From positions 220,162,537 through 220,226,536 of the forward strand of contig NC_134397.1 in NCBI RefSeq assembly GCF_050003625.1: a stretch of 64,000 bases of DNA, given 5' to 3'. The notes below the pieces were generated by a model. It was not told where the DNA came from. It saw only the letters and a list, made by a program, of their open reading frames with translations, and ran no database searches. Below, in pieces: positions 1 through 9,728 of this stretch; within the stretch, counting starts at the first letter, position 1; each line of letters opens with the position of its first letter. This stretch comes from Haematobia irritans (lineage: Eukaryota; Arthropoda; Insecta; Diptera; Muscidae). A program made the position numbers and the translations under genes.

Positions 1-93
1 AAGGTTCCCAAATGACAGCTATTATAATATTAAAGAAACTATTCACTGTGCCTAACGAGATGTTCATGGCGTATGGCCGTGAATGCCTTCGCT

Positions 94-390
94 GTTGGGC
101 GCCAATTCTGATCAGAATCTTAGTGAAACATAGATTGCTATATGGTAAAAAGCTCTAAGGTTTTCAAAAGTCACTTCTATTTATGTGCCCATCCACCGCT
201 TTTGCATAATATGAGATAAGTGCTTCCGTTTCCAAGCCCATTAACAGAAATTAAGCGGAATTGGACTGAAATGTATGTCAAGTATAATCAATGCTCTGGC
301 GCGATAATATTACACTCAATAGAGAACTTATCTTATAACAATGTACAACTCTATGTTTCACTAAGATTCTGATCAGAATTGGCGCCCAAC
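94..390. repeat. 40-bp inverted repeat carrying tRNA-Lys primer-binding-site sequence
   Basis: Positions 94-133 and 351-390 are perfect reverse complements over 40 bp, with 217 bp between them. Each arm contains GTTGGGCGCCAATT next to CTGATCAGAATC. On the plus strand the right arm reads ...CAGAATTGGCGCCCAAC, which looks like the end of a gypsy-type LTR (AATT) running into a primer-binding site for tRNA-Lys; the left arm is the same junction in the opposite orientation. The sequence identity is seen directly. The LTR interpretation rests on the known primer usage of gypsy-like elements and is an inference. No retroelement coding sequence is visible nearby. Confidence 0.75.
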
Positions 391-596
391 GGAAATCGAA
401 ATTAGCATTTTCCTATCAGAAAGTTTGATTTACCGATTTTTCATGACTTTCAAGATACCGTGATTGATGTTATCCAAATACAAAAATTTATATTGATTTT
501 GCCAAAAATCGACTTTAAACAATTAACTCAATTTAAAATTTTGTTGTGAAGTACACTTTCGCAAAATAAGAAAATGTTCGAATGTCAACTATTTTA

Positions 597-705
597 TGTA
601 AGGGTTAGGTTAGGTCAAGTATTGTGATAGACAATCCAGTTCATGCTTCCCGATTCCATGTCCTTGAGATGGACATAGAGTCGGGTAGTACTGTATGGGT
701 TACCG
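597..705 (-). repeat. Diverged SINE 3'-end fragment
   Basis: Read on the minus strand, this stretch shares short blocks with the 3' half of the intact SINEs at 5375, 9389 and 19171: CATGGAATCGGG, then AGCA, TATCACAAT and the tail CCTAACCTAACC. The spacing is shorter and the middle is diverged, so it is a related or rearranged SINE fragment, not a clean copy. Confidence 0.5.
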
Positions 706-902
706 TCCTGAATAATATGATTGTGTAAAATCCAGCTCTATGTGGAGCTACACTTCTACATTCCCCACGTTGGGCGCCAATTTAAATAGCTCTGTTGTTC
801 CATTTTCAGAAAAAAATACTGTTCTAAAAAACATGATATTCCATTTCCAATTTTACAACTTAATATATTTCCATAGAAGTCCAGCTATCTCTTACATCTC
901 AT

Positions 903-1533
903 GTTGGGCGCCAATTTTAAGAATTTTGTAGATAATTTTGATTTTCTAAACAATTACTTTCTTTTAAATTCACGATTTTTGTGAATTCATATTATTTATA
1001 TTCATTTTCGCGGATATAATACATTCGCATTATTCTGTAGAAATTTTCTGACATTTGCGAGTTTTTGGGGGAAGTGGTCTTTTGAATAGAATGCAAATAA
1101 AAATGCATAATAATTACAACAAAACTTAGACTTTTTCAACAAATGATCTCTCTGGATATGATCGAAATTTGGATCACGGGAATTGTTGATATTCACAACG
1201 ATTTTCTGATGTCCCACGTTGGGCGCCAATTTTAAGAATTTTGTAGATAATTTTGATTTTCTAAACAATTACTTTCTTTTAAATTCACGTTTTTTTGTGA
1301 ATTCATATTCATTTTCGCGGATATAATACATTCGCATTATTCTGTAGAAATTTTGTGACATTTGCGTGTTTTTGGGGGATGTGGTCTTTTGAATAGAATG
1401 CAAAAAAAATGCATAATAATTGCAAAAAACTTAGATTTTATCAACAAATGATCTCTCTGGATATGACCGAAATTTGGATCACGGGAATTGTCGATATTCA
1501 CAACGATTTTCTGATGTCCCACGTTGGGCGCCA
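903..1533. repeat. Tandem duplication, two units of about 310 bp
   Basis: The unit from one GTTGGGCGCCA to the next is present twice in a row (903 to 1217 and 1218 to 1522), differing by a roughly 10-bp indel and scattered substitutions. Each unit has an AT-rich part (TTTTGATTTTCTAAACAA) followed by a segment ending in CAACGATTTTCTGATG and the primer-binding-site-like motif. The short open frames across it are not protein-like. Confidence 0.85.
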
Positions 1534-1694
1534 ATTTTAAAGAATTAGTTTATTGCTTGAGCACCAGTTTATTTAATTGTGGTTGTGTGAATAAACATGT
1601 TTTAAATTGAAGGATATACGAATTCCTTACCTTCCTTAGTTTTTTTTTTCATGAGAAAAATTAAATTTAAAAAAAATTATTTTTTTTTCTGATA

Positions 1695-1890
1695 ATTGGT
1701 TGATAATTTCGTTGCAAGTAGGAATGTGGTAATTTCGAAACGACTGTCCATCCAACTATCTTGCAGTTTAAAGGGCTCTGCCCAAATAACTTTGACGAAC
1801 ATAATTTTTTGCTTGAGTTAGACTTGTAATAAAAGTCAACGCATGATTTTAAGGTGAAATAAAAACAATAATAATCGAAAAATGTTCCTA
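1695..1890 (+). repeat. Dispersed repeat family E, diverged copy
   Basis: It contains GATAATTGGTTGATA, GGAATGTGGTAATT, a CATCCAACTATCTTGCAG-like block and GGGCTCTGCCCAAATAA, ending near GCATGATTTTAAG. The same ordered blocks recur at 5225-5361 plus 5738-5850, 15265-15540, 53000-53125 and 53330-53410, usually next to 29-bp arrays. No coding capacity was seen. Confidence 0.7.
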
Positions 1891-1969
1891 TAATAAAGAC
1901 ATAAAATCAATGACTAACGGGACTTTTTGCCCGCCGCAACGATTTTGTGATGCCCCGCGTTGGGCGCCT

Positions 1970-3115
1970 ATTTTGGGAACTGTGTAGTTTTTTGCTTAAG
2001 CCCCATTGATATATGTTAATTGCAATTTTCAAAAAAATTTACATTTTGTAAGCAAAAATGTTTCAAATTCAAAACAAAAAAATATTCATTTTATTCATCA
2101 TCCCATGTTAGTCAGATTTACAATATTCGTTTTACTAGACTAGTTTTCATATCTAACTGTTTTCAGTTTTCAGGGAAATTCTCATTGTCATAGAACGAAA
2201 TTAAAAATTCCAAACAACAGCAACAAACTTAGCTTTTAACAATGAATTGAAGGATTAAACAAAAAAAAAATCCAAGAACCATCACTTCTGCAGTACATGC
2301 AACATCAACAGTTTTTATTTTTCAGTGGGAGTACTTTAGTATTTTTTCCCTCTGTTTCTTTTCGTTAATGTTCTCAACAAGCATGCTGGAGTAGCAGAAC
2401 GAGGAGGACAGAACTGAACACATTTGCTCTAGTGGCTGGCAAAGGATTTCCTTGTTCATGGTAAAACGGTTGCTGATGTTGATGCCACAATCTCATGGAA
2501 CTAGAAGGCGGACAATGTAGCTGTTTTTTGTGATGTGGTTTTTTATTTTATATTTTTTTGGGGGGAACTTGCATAAAAAAAATCTCTAAAAATCTCGTTG
2601 TGGTGTGGGAGGGTGTACTAGCGAAATATGTAAATTCAGCGCATATGGGTTCTGGGGGGCTGATTTTAATTTATCTGGCCAAAAAATGAAAATGAAAAAA
2701 AAAATGTTGTGTCGAGTTTTCAAGAGTTAAAATCTCATGAAGCTCTTTGCCTATTTTGTTTCTTTATGTAACATTGTAAAATTTATATTTTTCCACTTTT
2801 TTTTAGAATTTCAACAAGTGTTAAAAGTTGCACTTGATTCCATTTTTTGGAATAATAAAATTTTTAAGAGTACATGCCAACAAGTATGCACATGTGTGGG
2901 GCGTTCAAAGCTGCTGCTGCTGCATGATGACTTAAGGACTTTTGAAGTAGCTTTTTTTCGTTTTCTTGATAAATTGTATTAAGACATAATTGTGTGAACA
3001 AGTGGTCATTGACAACGACAATGTTGACTACCCTCATTGCGGGATGGATGATGTGACATTCCACGAATCCATAAAGGCAGGCATTTGGCTTGGGTAACTT
3101 TGGGTTATGAAAACT

Positions 3116-3149
<34 letters not shown>

Positions 3150-3470
3150 ATGGCGATGATTTTGGACAGATGTGTGTCACTTATGACGGAAATGTGAGAT
3201 CTGCGAAAGTTTTCTGTGATTTATAATGTCTGTCAATTAATGATACATTTTAGAACATTTATACCCAGGGTTAACAATCTAAATATACAACTAAGTGATA
3301 TTCCAATAGAACTGGGTCAAGCATTCATGCTTGGATTCCACCAATGAGGTTTTTGTTTTGGAAAATATTTGAGAAGAGTTTTTTTTTTTATCAGTAAAAC
3401 TATTCTACACAAAAATGTATGAATAGTTTAGAAATTTTATGCATTGATAGAAAATATCACTCTCGGAAAT
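1970..3470. other. Non-coding region without recognisable genes
   Basis: AT-rich DNA with homopolymer runs and no protein-like frame or RNA gene that I can support. It includes a CTG/GAT microsatellite at 3114-3160. Confidence 0.6.
3114..3160. repeat. (CTG)n(GAT)n compound microsatellite
   Basis: Several CTG units run directly into GAT units. A similar GAT run lies at about 13697-13715. Confidence 0.9.
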
Positions 3471-3599
3471 TTAGTGAACATCTCCTAACAAATGGTAAGC
3501 CAAAACTGTGTAACAATCATGGTTGCAAGCAAAACAAAAAAACTACCAAAATTTGGAGAAAATTTTACCAAAAAAACTATCACACAAAAAAATTTTATG

Positions 3600-5195
3600 T
3601 TGCTTTAAAAAAACTTTATTTCTGTAGAAAATTTTTTCAAAATTTTATTTCTCTAGAAAATTTTGTCATAATTTTATTTCTATAGAAAATGTATGCAAAG
3701 TTTTATTTCTATAGAAAATTTTGTCAAAAGTTTATTTCTATAGAAAATTTTATCAAAACTTTATTTCTATAGAAAATTTTTGCAATATTTTATTTCTATA
3801 GAAAATTTTTACAATATTTTATTTCTGTAGAAAATTTGTGCAATATTTTATTTCTATAGAAAATTTGTGCAATATTTTATTTCTGTAGAAAATTTGTTCA
3901 AAATTTTGTTTCTATAGAAAATTTTATTTTAGTAGAAAATTTTTCAAAATTTAATTTCTATAGAAAATTTTTGCAAAATTTTATTTCTATAGAAAATTTT
4001 GTCAAAATTATTGAACATTTCCTAACAAATGGTTAGCCAAAACTGCGTAACAATCATGGTTGCCACTCGAGCCAAAAAAAAACCAAAATTTGGAGAAAAT
4101 TTTACCAAACAAAAACTACCACATACAAAATTTTTATGTTGCAAAATTTTACTTCTATAGAATATTTTGTCAAAATTTTATTTCAATTGAAAATTTTTCA
4201 TAATTTTATTTCTATAGAAAATGTATGCAAAATTTTATTTCTATAGAAAATTTTGTCAAAAGTTTATTTCTAAAGAGATTTTGTCAAAATTTTATTTCTA
4301 TAGAAATGTTTGTCAAAATTTTATTTCTATAGAAAATTTTTGCAAAATTTTATCAAAATTTTATTTCTATAGAAAATTTTTGCAATATTTTATTTCTATA
4401 GAAAATTTGTGCAATATTTTATTTCTGTAGAAAATTTTGTTTCTGTAGAAAATTTTTCAAAATTTAATTTCTTTAGAAAATTTCTACAAAATTTTGTTTC
4501 TATCGAAAATTTTATCAAAATTTTATTTCAAGAGAAAATTTTTGCAAAATTTTATTTCTTTAGAAAATTTGTGCAAAATTTTATTTCTTTAGAAAATTTG
4601 TGCAAAATTTTGTTTCTATAAAATTTTTTCAAAATTTCGTTTCTATAGAAAATTATTGCAAAATTTTATTTCTATAGAAAATTTTGTAAAAATTTTATTT
4701 CTAAGAAAATTTTGTCACAATTTTATTTTAATAGAAAATTTTGTCAACATTTTATTTTATAGAAAATTTTTGCAAAAATTTTCTTTCTAAAGACAATTTT
4801 TGCAAAATTTCATTTCTATAGAAAATTATATTTCTGTAGAAAATTTTATCAAAATTTTATTTTCTTCACACATTTTATTTCTAGGAATTTTTTTGCAAAC
4901 ATTTCTACTGAAAATTTGTGCAAATGTATGAAAAATGTGTGCAAAATTTTATTTCTATGGAAAATTTTATTTTAAAAAAAAAAAATTTGCCAAATTTTAA
5001 TTTTATAGAAAATTTGTGCAAAATTTTATTTCTTTAGAATTTTTTATAAAAATTTTATTTATATAGAAAATTTTTACAAAATTTTATTTCTATAGAAAAT
5101 TTGTGCAAAATTTTGTTTCTATAGAAAATTTTTTTTGGTAGAAAATTTTTCAAAATTTCATTTCTATAGAAAATTTTTGCAAAATTTTATTTTTT
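3600..5195 (+). repeat. 29-bp tandem array, block 1 (forward)
   Basis: The monomer is about 29 bp: a TTTATTTCTATAGAAA core with a TTTCTATAGAAA palindrome, then an A/T linker and TTTTGTCAAAA or TTTTTGCAAAA. In this block GCAA and GTGCAA linkers are frequent. Because 29 is not a multiple of 3, the array reads as Phe/Tyr/Lys/Asn-rich frames in several phases, which are not genes. The flank GGTTGCCACTCGAGCC with CCAAAATTTGGAGAAAATT appears at about 3520-3575 and again at about 4060-4110, so the array contains a larger duplication. Confidence 0.93.
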
Positions 5196-5224
5196 AGATC
5201 GGCTATCATATACCTTTTTTCGGA

Positions 5225-5850
5225 AGGTTCAACTGTGGTTCACTTTGGGTTTAGTGAACTGCCTGAATTTATTCTGATAAATGGTTGATAGTTTTGCTGC
5301 AAGTATTGTATGCTGATGAGGAATGTGGTAATTCCGAAACGTGCGTCCATTCAACCATCTTACAGTCTATAGGGAGCCACCGTGGTGCAATGGTTAGCAT
5401 GCCCGCCTTGCATACACAAGGTCGTGGGTTCGATTCCTGCTACGACCGAACACCAAAAAGTTTTTCAGCGGTGGATTATCCCACCTCAGTAATGCTGGTG
5501 ACATTTCTGAGGGTTTCAAAGCTTCTCTAAGTGGTTTCACTGGAATGTGGAACGCCGTTCGGACTCGGCTATAAAAAGGAGGTCCCTTGTCATTGAGCTT
5601 AACATGGAATCGGGCAGCACTCAGTGATGAGAGAGAAGTTCACCACTGTGGTATCACAATGGACTGAATAGTTTAAGTGAGCCGGATACATCGGGCTGCC
5701 ACGTAACCTAACCTAGCCTAACCTACAGTCTATAGGGCTTTTCCCAAATAAATTTAACAAACAATCTTTTTCTCTGTTGGTTAAGCTACTCTTGTAGTTT
5801 AGACAACGCAATGGTTTTAAAGCTGAAATCAAAACAACAAATATGATTGA
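5225..5850 (+). repeat. Dispersed repeat family E, copy split by a SINE
   Basis: Family E blocks run from CTGATAAATGGTTGATAG to CATCTTACAGTCTATAGGG (up to 5374) and resume at ACAGTCTATAGGGC (5725 onward), continuing to GGTTTTAAAGCTGAAATC. The SINE at 5375-5724 interrupts the copy. Confidence 0.8.
5375..5724 (+). mobile_element. tRNA-derived SINE, copy 1, with 13-bp target duplication
   Basis: A 350-bp retroposon with an RNA polymerase III internal promoter: A-box-like TGGTGCAATGG near the start and a textbook B box GGTTCGATTCC at about 5428-5438. The 3' end is CCTAACCTAGCCTAACCT. It is flanked by the direct repeat ACAGTCTATAGGG (5362-5374 and 5725-5737), as expected for target-primed insertion. 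The tRNA-like head and CCTAA tail are shared with the copies at 9389 and 19171. The open frame across it is not a gene. Confidence 0.92.
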
Positions 5851-5874
5851 AGTACACAACCAACAATAAAAAAA

Positions 5875-6545
5875 ACGAAAATTTTATTTCTATAGAAAAT
5901 TTTTGCAAAATTTTATTTCTTTAGAAAATGTGCAAAATTTTATTTCTAAGAAAATTTTTGCAAACATTTCTACTGAAAATTTGTGCAAAATTTTATTTCT
6001 TTAGAAAATTTGTGCAAAATTTTATTTCTTTAGAAAATTTGTGCAAAATTTTATTTCTACAGAAAATTTGTGCAAAATTTTATTTCTATGGAAAATTTTA
6101 CTGAAAATTTGTGTAATATTTTATTTCTATGGAAAATTTTTGCAAAATTTTATTTCTTTAGAAAATGTGCAACATTTTATTTCTAAGAAAATTTTTGCAA
6201 ACATTTCTACTGAAAATTTGTGCAAAATTTTATTTCTACTGAAAATTTGTGAAAAATTTTATTTCTATAGAAAATTTGTGCAAAATTTTATTTCTTTACA
6301 ATATTTTATCAAAATTGTATTTCTATGGAAAATTTGTGCAAAATTTTGTTTCAATAGAAAATTTTATTTTCGTAGAAAGAAAGAAATTTTTTTCAAAATT
6401 TTATATCTATAGAAAATGTTTGCAAAATTTTATTTCTAAAGACAATTTTAGTAAAATTTTATTTCTAAAGACAATTTTTGTAAAATTTTATATCTATAGA
6501 AAATTTTGTCAAAATATTATTTCTGTAGAAAGTTTTATCAAAATT
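5875..6545 (+). repeat. 29-bp tandem array, block 2 (forward)
   Basis: Same monomer family as block 1, with GTGCAAAATTTTATTTC linkers and several TTTCTACTGAAAATTTG variants that break the palindrome. It leads directly into the right end of the hAT element family at 6545. Confidence 0.9.
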
Positions 6546-6662
6546 TTATTTTCTTTAAAATTCAGTCTAAATGAGCTCTTGACAATAATCTACCAATGGA
6601 TTTTTTTTAAATGTAGTGAAAAGTACATTTTCGCTCAAAATAATACATTTTTGGTGAAGAAG
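6545..6662 (+). mobile_element. Truncated right end of the CAGGGATGGAAAAT hAT family
   Basis: It matches the right-hand unique part of the intact element at 19450-20718: TTAAAATTCAGTC, GAGCTCTTGACAATAATC, TACCAATGGA, GTGAAAAGTAC and TTTCGCTCAAAA. The terminal inverted repeat itself is missing. This supports the array to its left being the interior of the same element family. Confidence 0.75.
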
Positions 6663-7830
6663 TAAAAAAAAATTAGGCCCCATCCGAAAGGCTATCCAAA
6701 GTCCTCTCTTTTACAATGCTTCTCTGATCCATTCCTCAAAGTAGACTTTACATCTCCATCTTCTACATTTAATATAACCTTGAACTGTCTTTGACAATAA
6801 ACTTTGAATAATCAATAGACTTGTACATTTTTTAATGCTCTAAAATCATCAACATTAGCAGAAAATCTATACAACAGTTCATGAAATAATCCCTAAAGTA
6901 CCGACCCAATTTCATTGCACACGGGGATTATATGTTATGTACACATCACACGGTATCAAAAAAACAAAAATCAGCTATTTACTCAAAGATTAATGTGTGA
7001 CTACGTTACAAAAATTCTATAGACTTTCCTCTCATACTCATTTTCCAGATTGATTTCAAGGGTGGCCGGAAAGTGAGGGTGGTTGGATGGATAGAGGCAA
7101 GAGCGTACATTTGCATATTCAACAAATTATAAATAAATATTGAAATTACGATTACGATACGCATAAAATCGCATTTTACGGAAATAAAAACCCAGACGAT
7201 TACAGAGAGCGTTGAGCAGTAGAGCAGACAAATAGATTCTTATCGGTTTTCTTTTAAATAACTTTGCCTACACGTGAACGTGATTCCTGGGGATGGGGTA
7301 AGGGGAGGTTAGAGCCCAGTAAGGTAAACAGTATTCTTCACTATGCAACCCTGTTTACCACCCCGTTGTAATAAGGATACCACCTAGGGTTTTATATTCT
7401 ATAGCATTTTCACTTGTTCCGATGACAGAGATTTCAACGGAAGTAAGTAAGGAAGGAAGGAAATTTCTGTTGAACCAACATGAAAATTGTTGGCCTTAAG
7501 TAGGTAAAATCTATTCTCATCCCTTGGAATGGAAAACACTTTGCTAATATTATTGGCAAATGTATCTATTCGCTTTAATTTTTTTTGTCGCCATATTCTT
7601 CTTTGACTTTTCTGTTGTGATTCTCTTGTTTGTTGTTGATTCTTTTTTGTCTGCTGGTTTTTTGGAATATTTACCTACTTAAATCATTCATTCAATCCTA
7701 CATTGAATCATGGTACTTTGCTTATCAGACATCATCTTTGTAATTTTTTCTACAGTTATTCATTATTCATTTTGAATGTACTAAATCGGTAAAACAATAT
7801 TGTATTTCCAGATATGTTAAAGGTTTGCTT
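6663..7830. other. Non-coding region
   Basis: Mixed-composition intergenic or intronic DNA. No protein-like frames, tRNA genes or recognisable transposons were seen. Confidence 0.55.
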
Positions 7831-7831
7831 T

Positions 7832-7860
7832 GTCGGGTTGCTGTAGGAGAGCAACCCGAC
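7832..7860. other. Perfect 11-bp stem hairpin
   Basis: GTCGGGTTGCT (7832-7842) and AGCAACCCGAC (7850-7860) form a perfect stem around a 7-nt loop. It lies just upstream of a degraded family A fragment and may mark the edge of a repeat. In a fly this is not a bacterial-type terminator. Confidence 0.8.
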
Positions 7861-8039
7861 TATAGAATCGCTATCTGCTAGCTACATTACTACATTTTTT
7901 CCAAAATCACTTAAAGTATTCCTAATTACTTTAATTATCTAGGGAATGTAGAAGGCAATACTGCAACAAAAATGTTTGACGTTTGTGATATTTGAAGGGA
8001 GATGGAATAGTATATAAAGTATATATAATATTCTTCGCA

Positions 8040-8370
8040 GTGGAGAAATTCTATGTCCATCCAACGACATTCGTCCATCCATCTGTTGAAATCCGCCTGT
8101 AACTTGATACAAGTAGTAATTATTGATTTAGGTCGGATGGTAATATTGTGCCACTTTTAGATAAACCCCCCATATACACCGATTCCACATTCGACTTTTT
8201 GATCATCCTAAGGTCGCAATCTGATTTATTTGAAATTCGACATGTTATGCCTTCTAATTTCCATGCAAAAATTGGTCTATAATTATACCCAGCCGCAATA
8301 TAAACGGAAAGCTAGATTTGACTTCTTGGAAGCTGGTTTTGATAATATATGGTTGAAGTTATATAAAAGT
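8040..8370 (+). repeat. Degraded family A fragment
   Basis: It retains CATCTGTTGAAATCC, TTATTGATTTAGGTCGGATGG, CCATATACACCGAT and CATGCAAAAATTGGTC in the same order as family A copies at 29159 and 40985. It is strongly diverged. Confidence 0.6.
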
Positions 8371-8604
8371 CGGTAAATGTCTTCTTGTTCATTTTCTTTA
8401 ATTATAAAAGCTCCTTATTTGTCGAAGTACAATTCCCCACTGCTAAACTTATGGAAAACGCAACTTAGTTTCTCACATATAAAATAAACTTTCAGGTTGG
8501 GTAGAGGCATGGTTGCAACTCGTGCAAAAACTAATCTATCAAATTTTAAAATCACAATAACAAAAGTGTGCCAAATTAAAAAAATATATATATTATGAAG
8601 TTCA

Positions 8605-9370
8605 TTAAAATTTTACTTCTATAGAATAATTTTAATTCCACTGATAATTTTGTCAAAATTTTATTTCTATTGGAAATTATTGCAAAATTTTATTTCTATT
8701 GGAAATTATTGCAAAATTTTATTTCTAGTGAAAATTTTCTCAAAATTTTATTTCTATTGAAAATTTTCTCAAAAATTTATTTCAAGAGAAAATTTTCTCA
8801 AAATTTTATGAACATTTTATTTCTATAGAAAATTTTACCAAAATGTCTATTGAAAATTTTCTCAAATTTTTATTTGTATAGAAAATTTTGTCAAAATTTT
8901 ATTTCTATAGAAAATTTTGTCAAAATGTAATTTCTATAGAAAATTTTCTCAAAATGTTAGTTCTATAGAAATTTTTCTCAAAAATTTATTCCCATAGAAT
9001 ATTTTGTCAAAATTTTATGCCTATAGAAAATTTTGTTAAAATTTTATCCACAATTTATTTCTATAGAAAATTTTATTTCTAGTGAAAAATTTTGTGAAAA
9101 TGTTATTTCTATAGAAAATGTTCTCACAATTTTATTTCTATAGAATATTTTGTCAAAATTTTATCCACATTTTATTTCTATAGAAAATTTTCTCAAAATT
9201 TATTTTGTATAGAAAATTTTGTCAAAATTTATTTCTATATAATATTCTCTCAAAATTTTATTTCTATAGAAAATGTTGTCCAACTTTTATTTTTATAAAA
9301 AATTTTCAAAATTTTATTTTTATAGAAAATCTTGTCAAAATTTTATTTCTATAGAAAATTTTGTCAAAAT
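8605..9370 (+). repeat. 29-bp tandem array, block 3 (forward)
   Basis: Same 29-bp monomer family, with TTCTCAAAATTTTATTTC linkers common and short TTTTATCCACATTTTATTTC inserts recurring. The left flank has a worn GGTTGCAACTCGTGC terminus at about 8512. It continues after the SINE as block 4. Confidence 0.9.
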
Positions 9371-9388
9371 TTGACTAATTTTTTTGGG

Positions 9389-9728
9389 AGCCACCGTGGT
9401 GCAATGGTTAGCATGCCCGCCTTGCATACACAAGGTCGTGGGTTCGATTCCTGCTACGACCGAACACCAAAAAGTTTTTCAGCGGTGGATTATCCTACCT
9501 CAGTAATGCTGGTGACATTTCTGAAGGTTTCAAAGCTTCTCTAAGTGGTTTCCCTGGAATGTGGAACGCCGTTCGGACTCGGCTATAAAAAGGAGGTCCC
9601 TTGTCATTGAGCTTAACATGGAATCGGGCAGCACTCAATGATAAGAGAGAAGTTCACCACTGTGGTATCACAATGGACTGAATAGTCTAAGTGAGCCTGA
9701 TACATCGGGCTGCCACCTAACCTAACCT
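9389..9728 (+). mobile_element. tRNA-derived SINE, copy 2, inserted in the array
   Basis: Nearly identical to copy 1, with the same A-box-like start and GGTTCGATTCC B box, and ending in CACCTAACCTAACCT. It splits a 29-bp array. TTGTCAAAATTT occurs at 9361 and again at 9729, but this sequence belongs to the array monomer, so the target duplication cannot be called with confidence. Confidence 0.9.

Larger units (their letters stand above)
763..1968 (-). other. Cluster of tRNA-Lys-primed primer-binding-site sequences
   Basis: The plus strand carries the 3' end of insect tRNA-Lys including its CCA (CCCACGTTGGGCGCCA or close variants) at 763-779, 903-913, 1213-1228, 1518-1533 and 1952-1968 (one substitution and CCT at the end). 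Two more copies lie at 94 and 377. Read on the minus strand these are primer-binding sites, mostly preceded by AAT/AATT as in gypsy-type LTRs. A normal LTR element has one such site, so five in about 1.2 kb is abnormal. No gag/pol coding is present. The match to tRNA-Lys is from memory of the family sequence; the repetition is seen directly. Confidence 0.6.

Noticed and set aside
5375..5480. Genuine tRNA gene
   Set aside because: The A- and B-box sequences belong to a 350-bp SINE present three times with target duplication and a CCTAA tail; it does not fold as a complete standard tRNA.
5700..5724. Telomere-like CCTAA repeats
   Set aside because: The short runs are always at SINE or LINE 3' ends, and higher flies lack simple telomeric repeats of this kind.
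7832..7860. Rho-independent terminator
   Set aside because: Eukaryotic context, no T-tract directly after the stem and no gene upstream.
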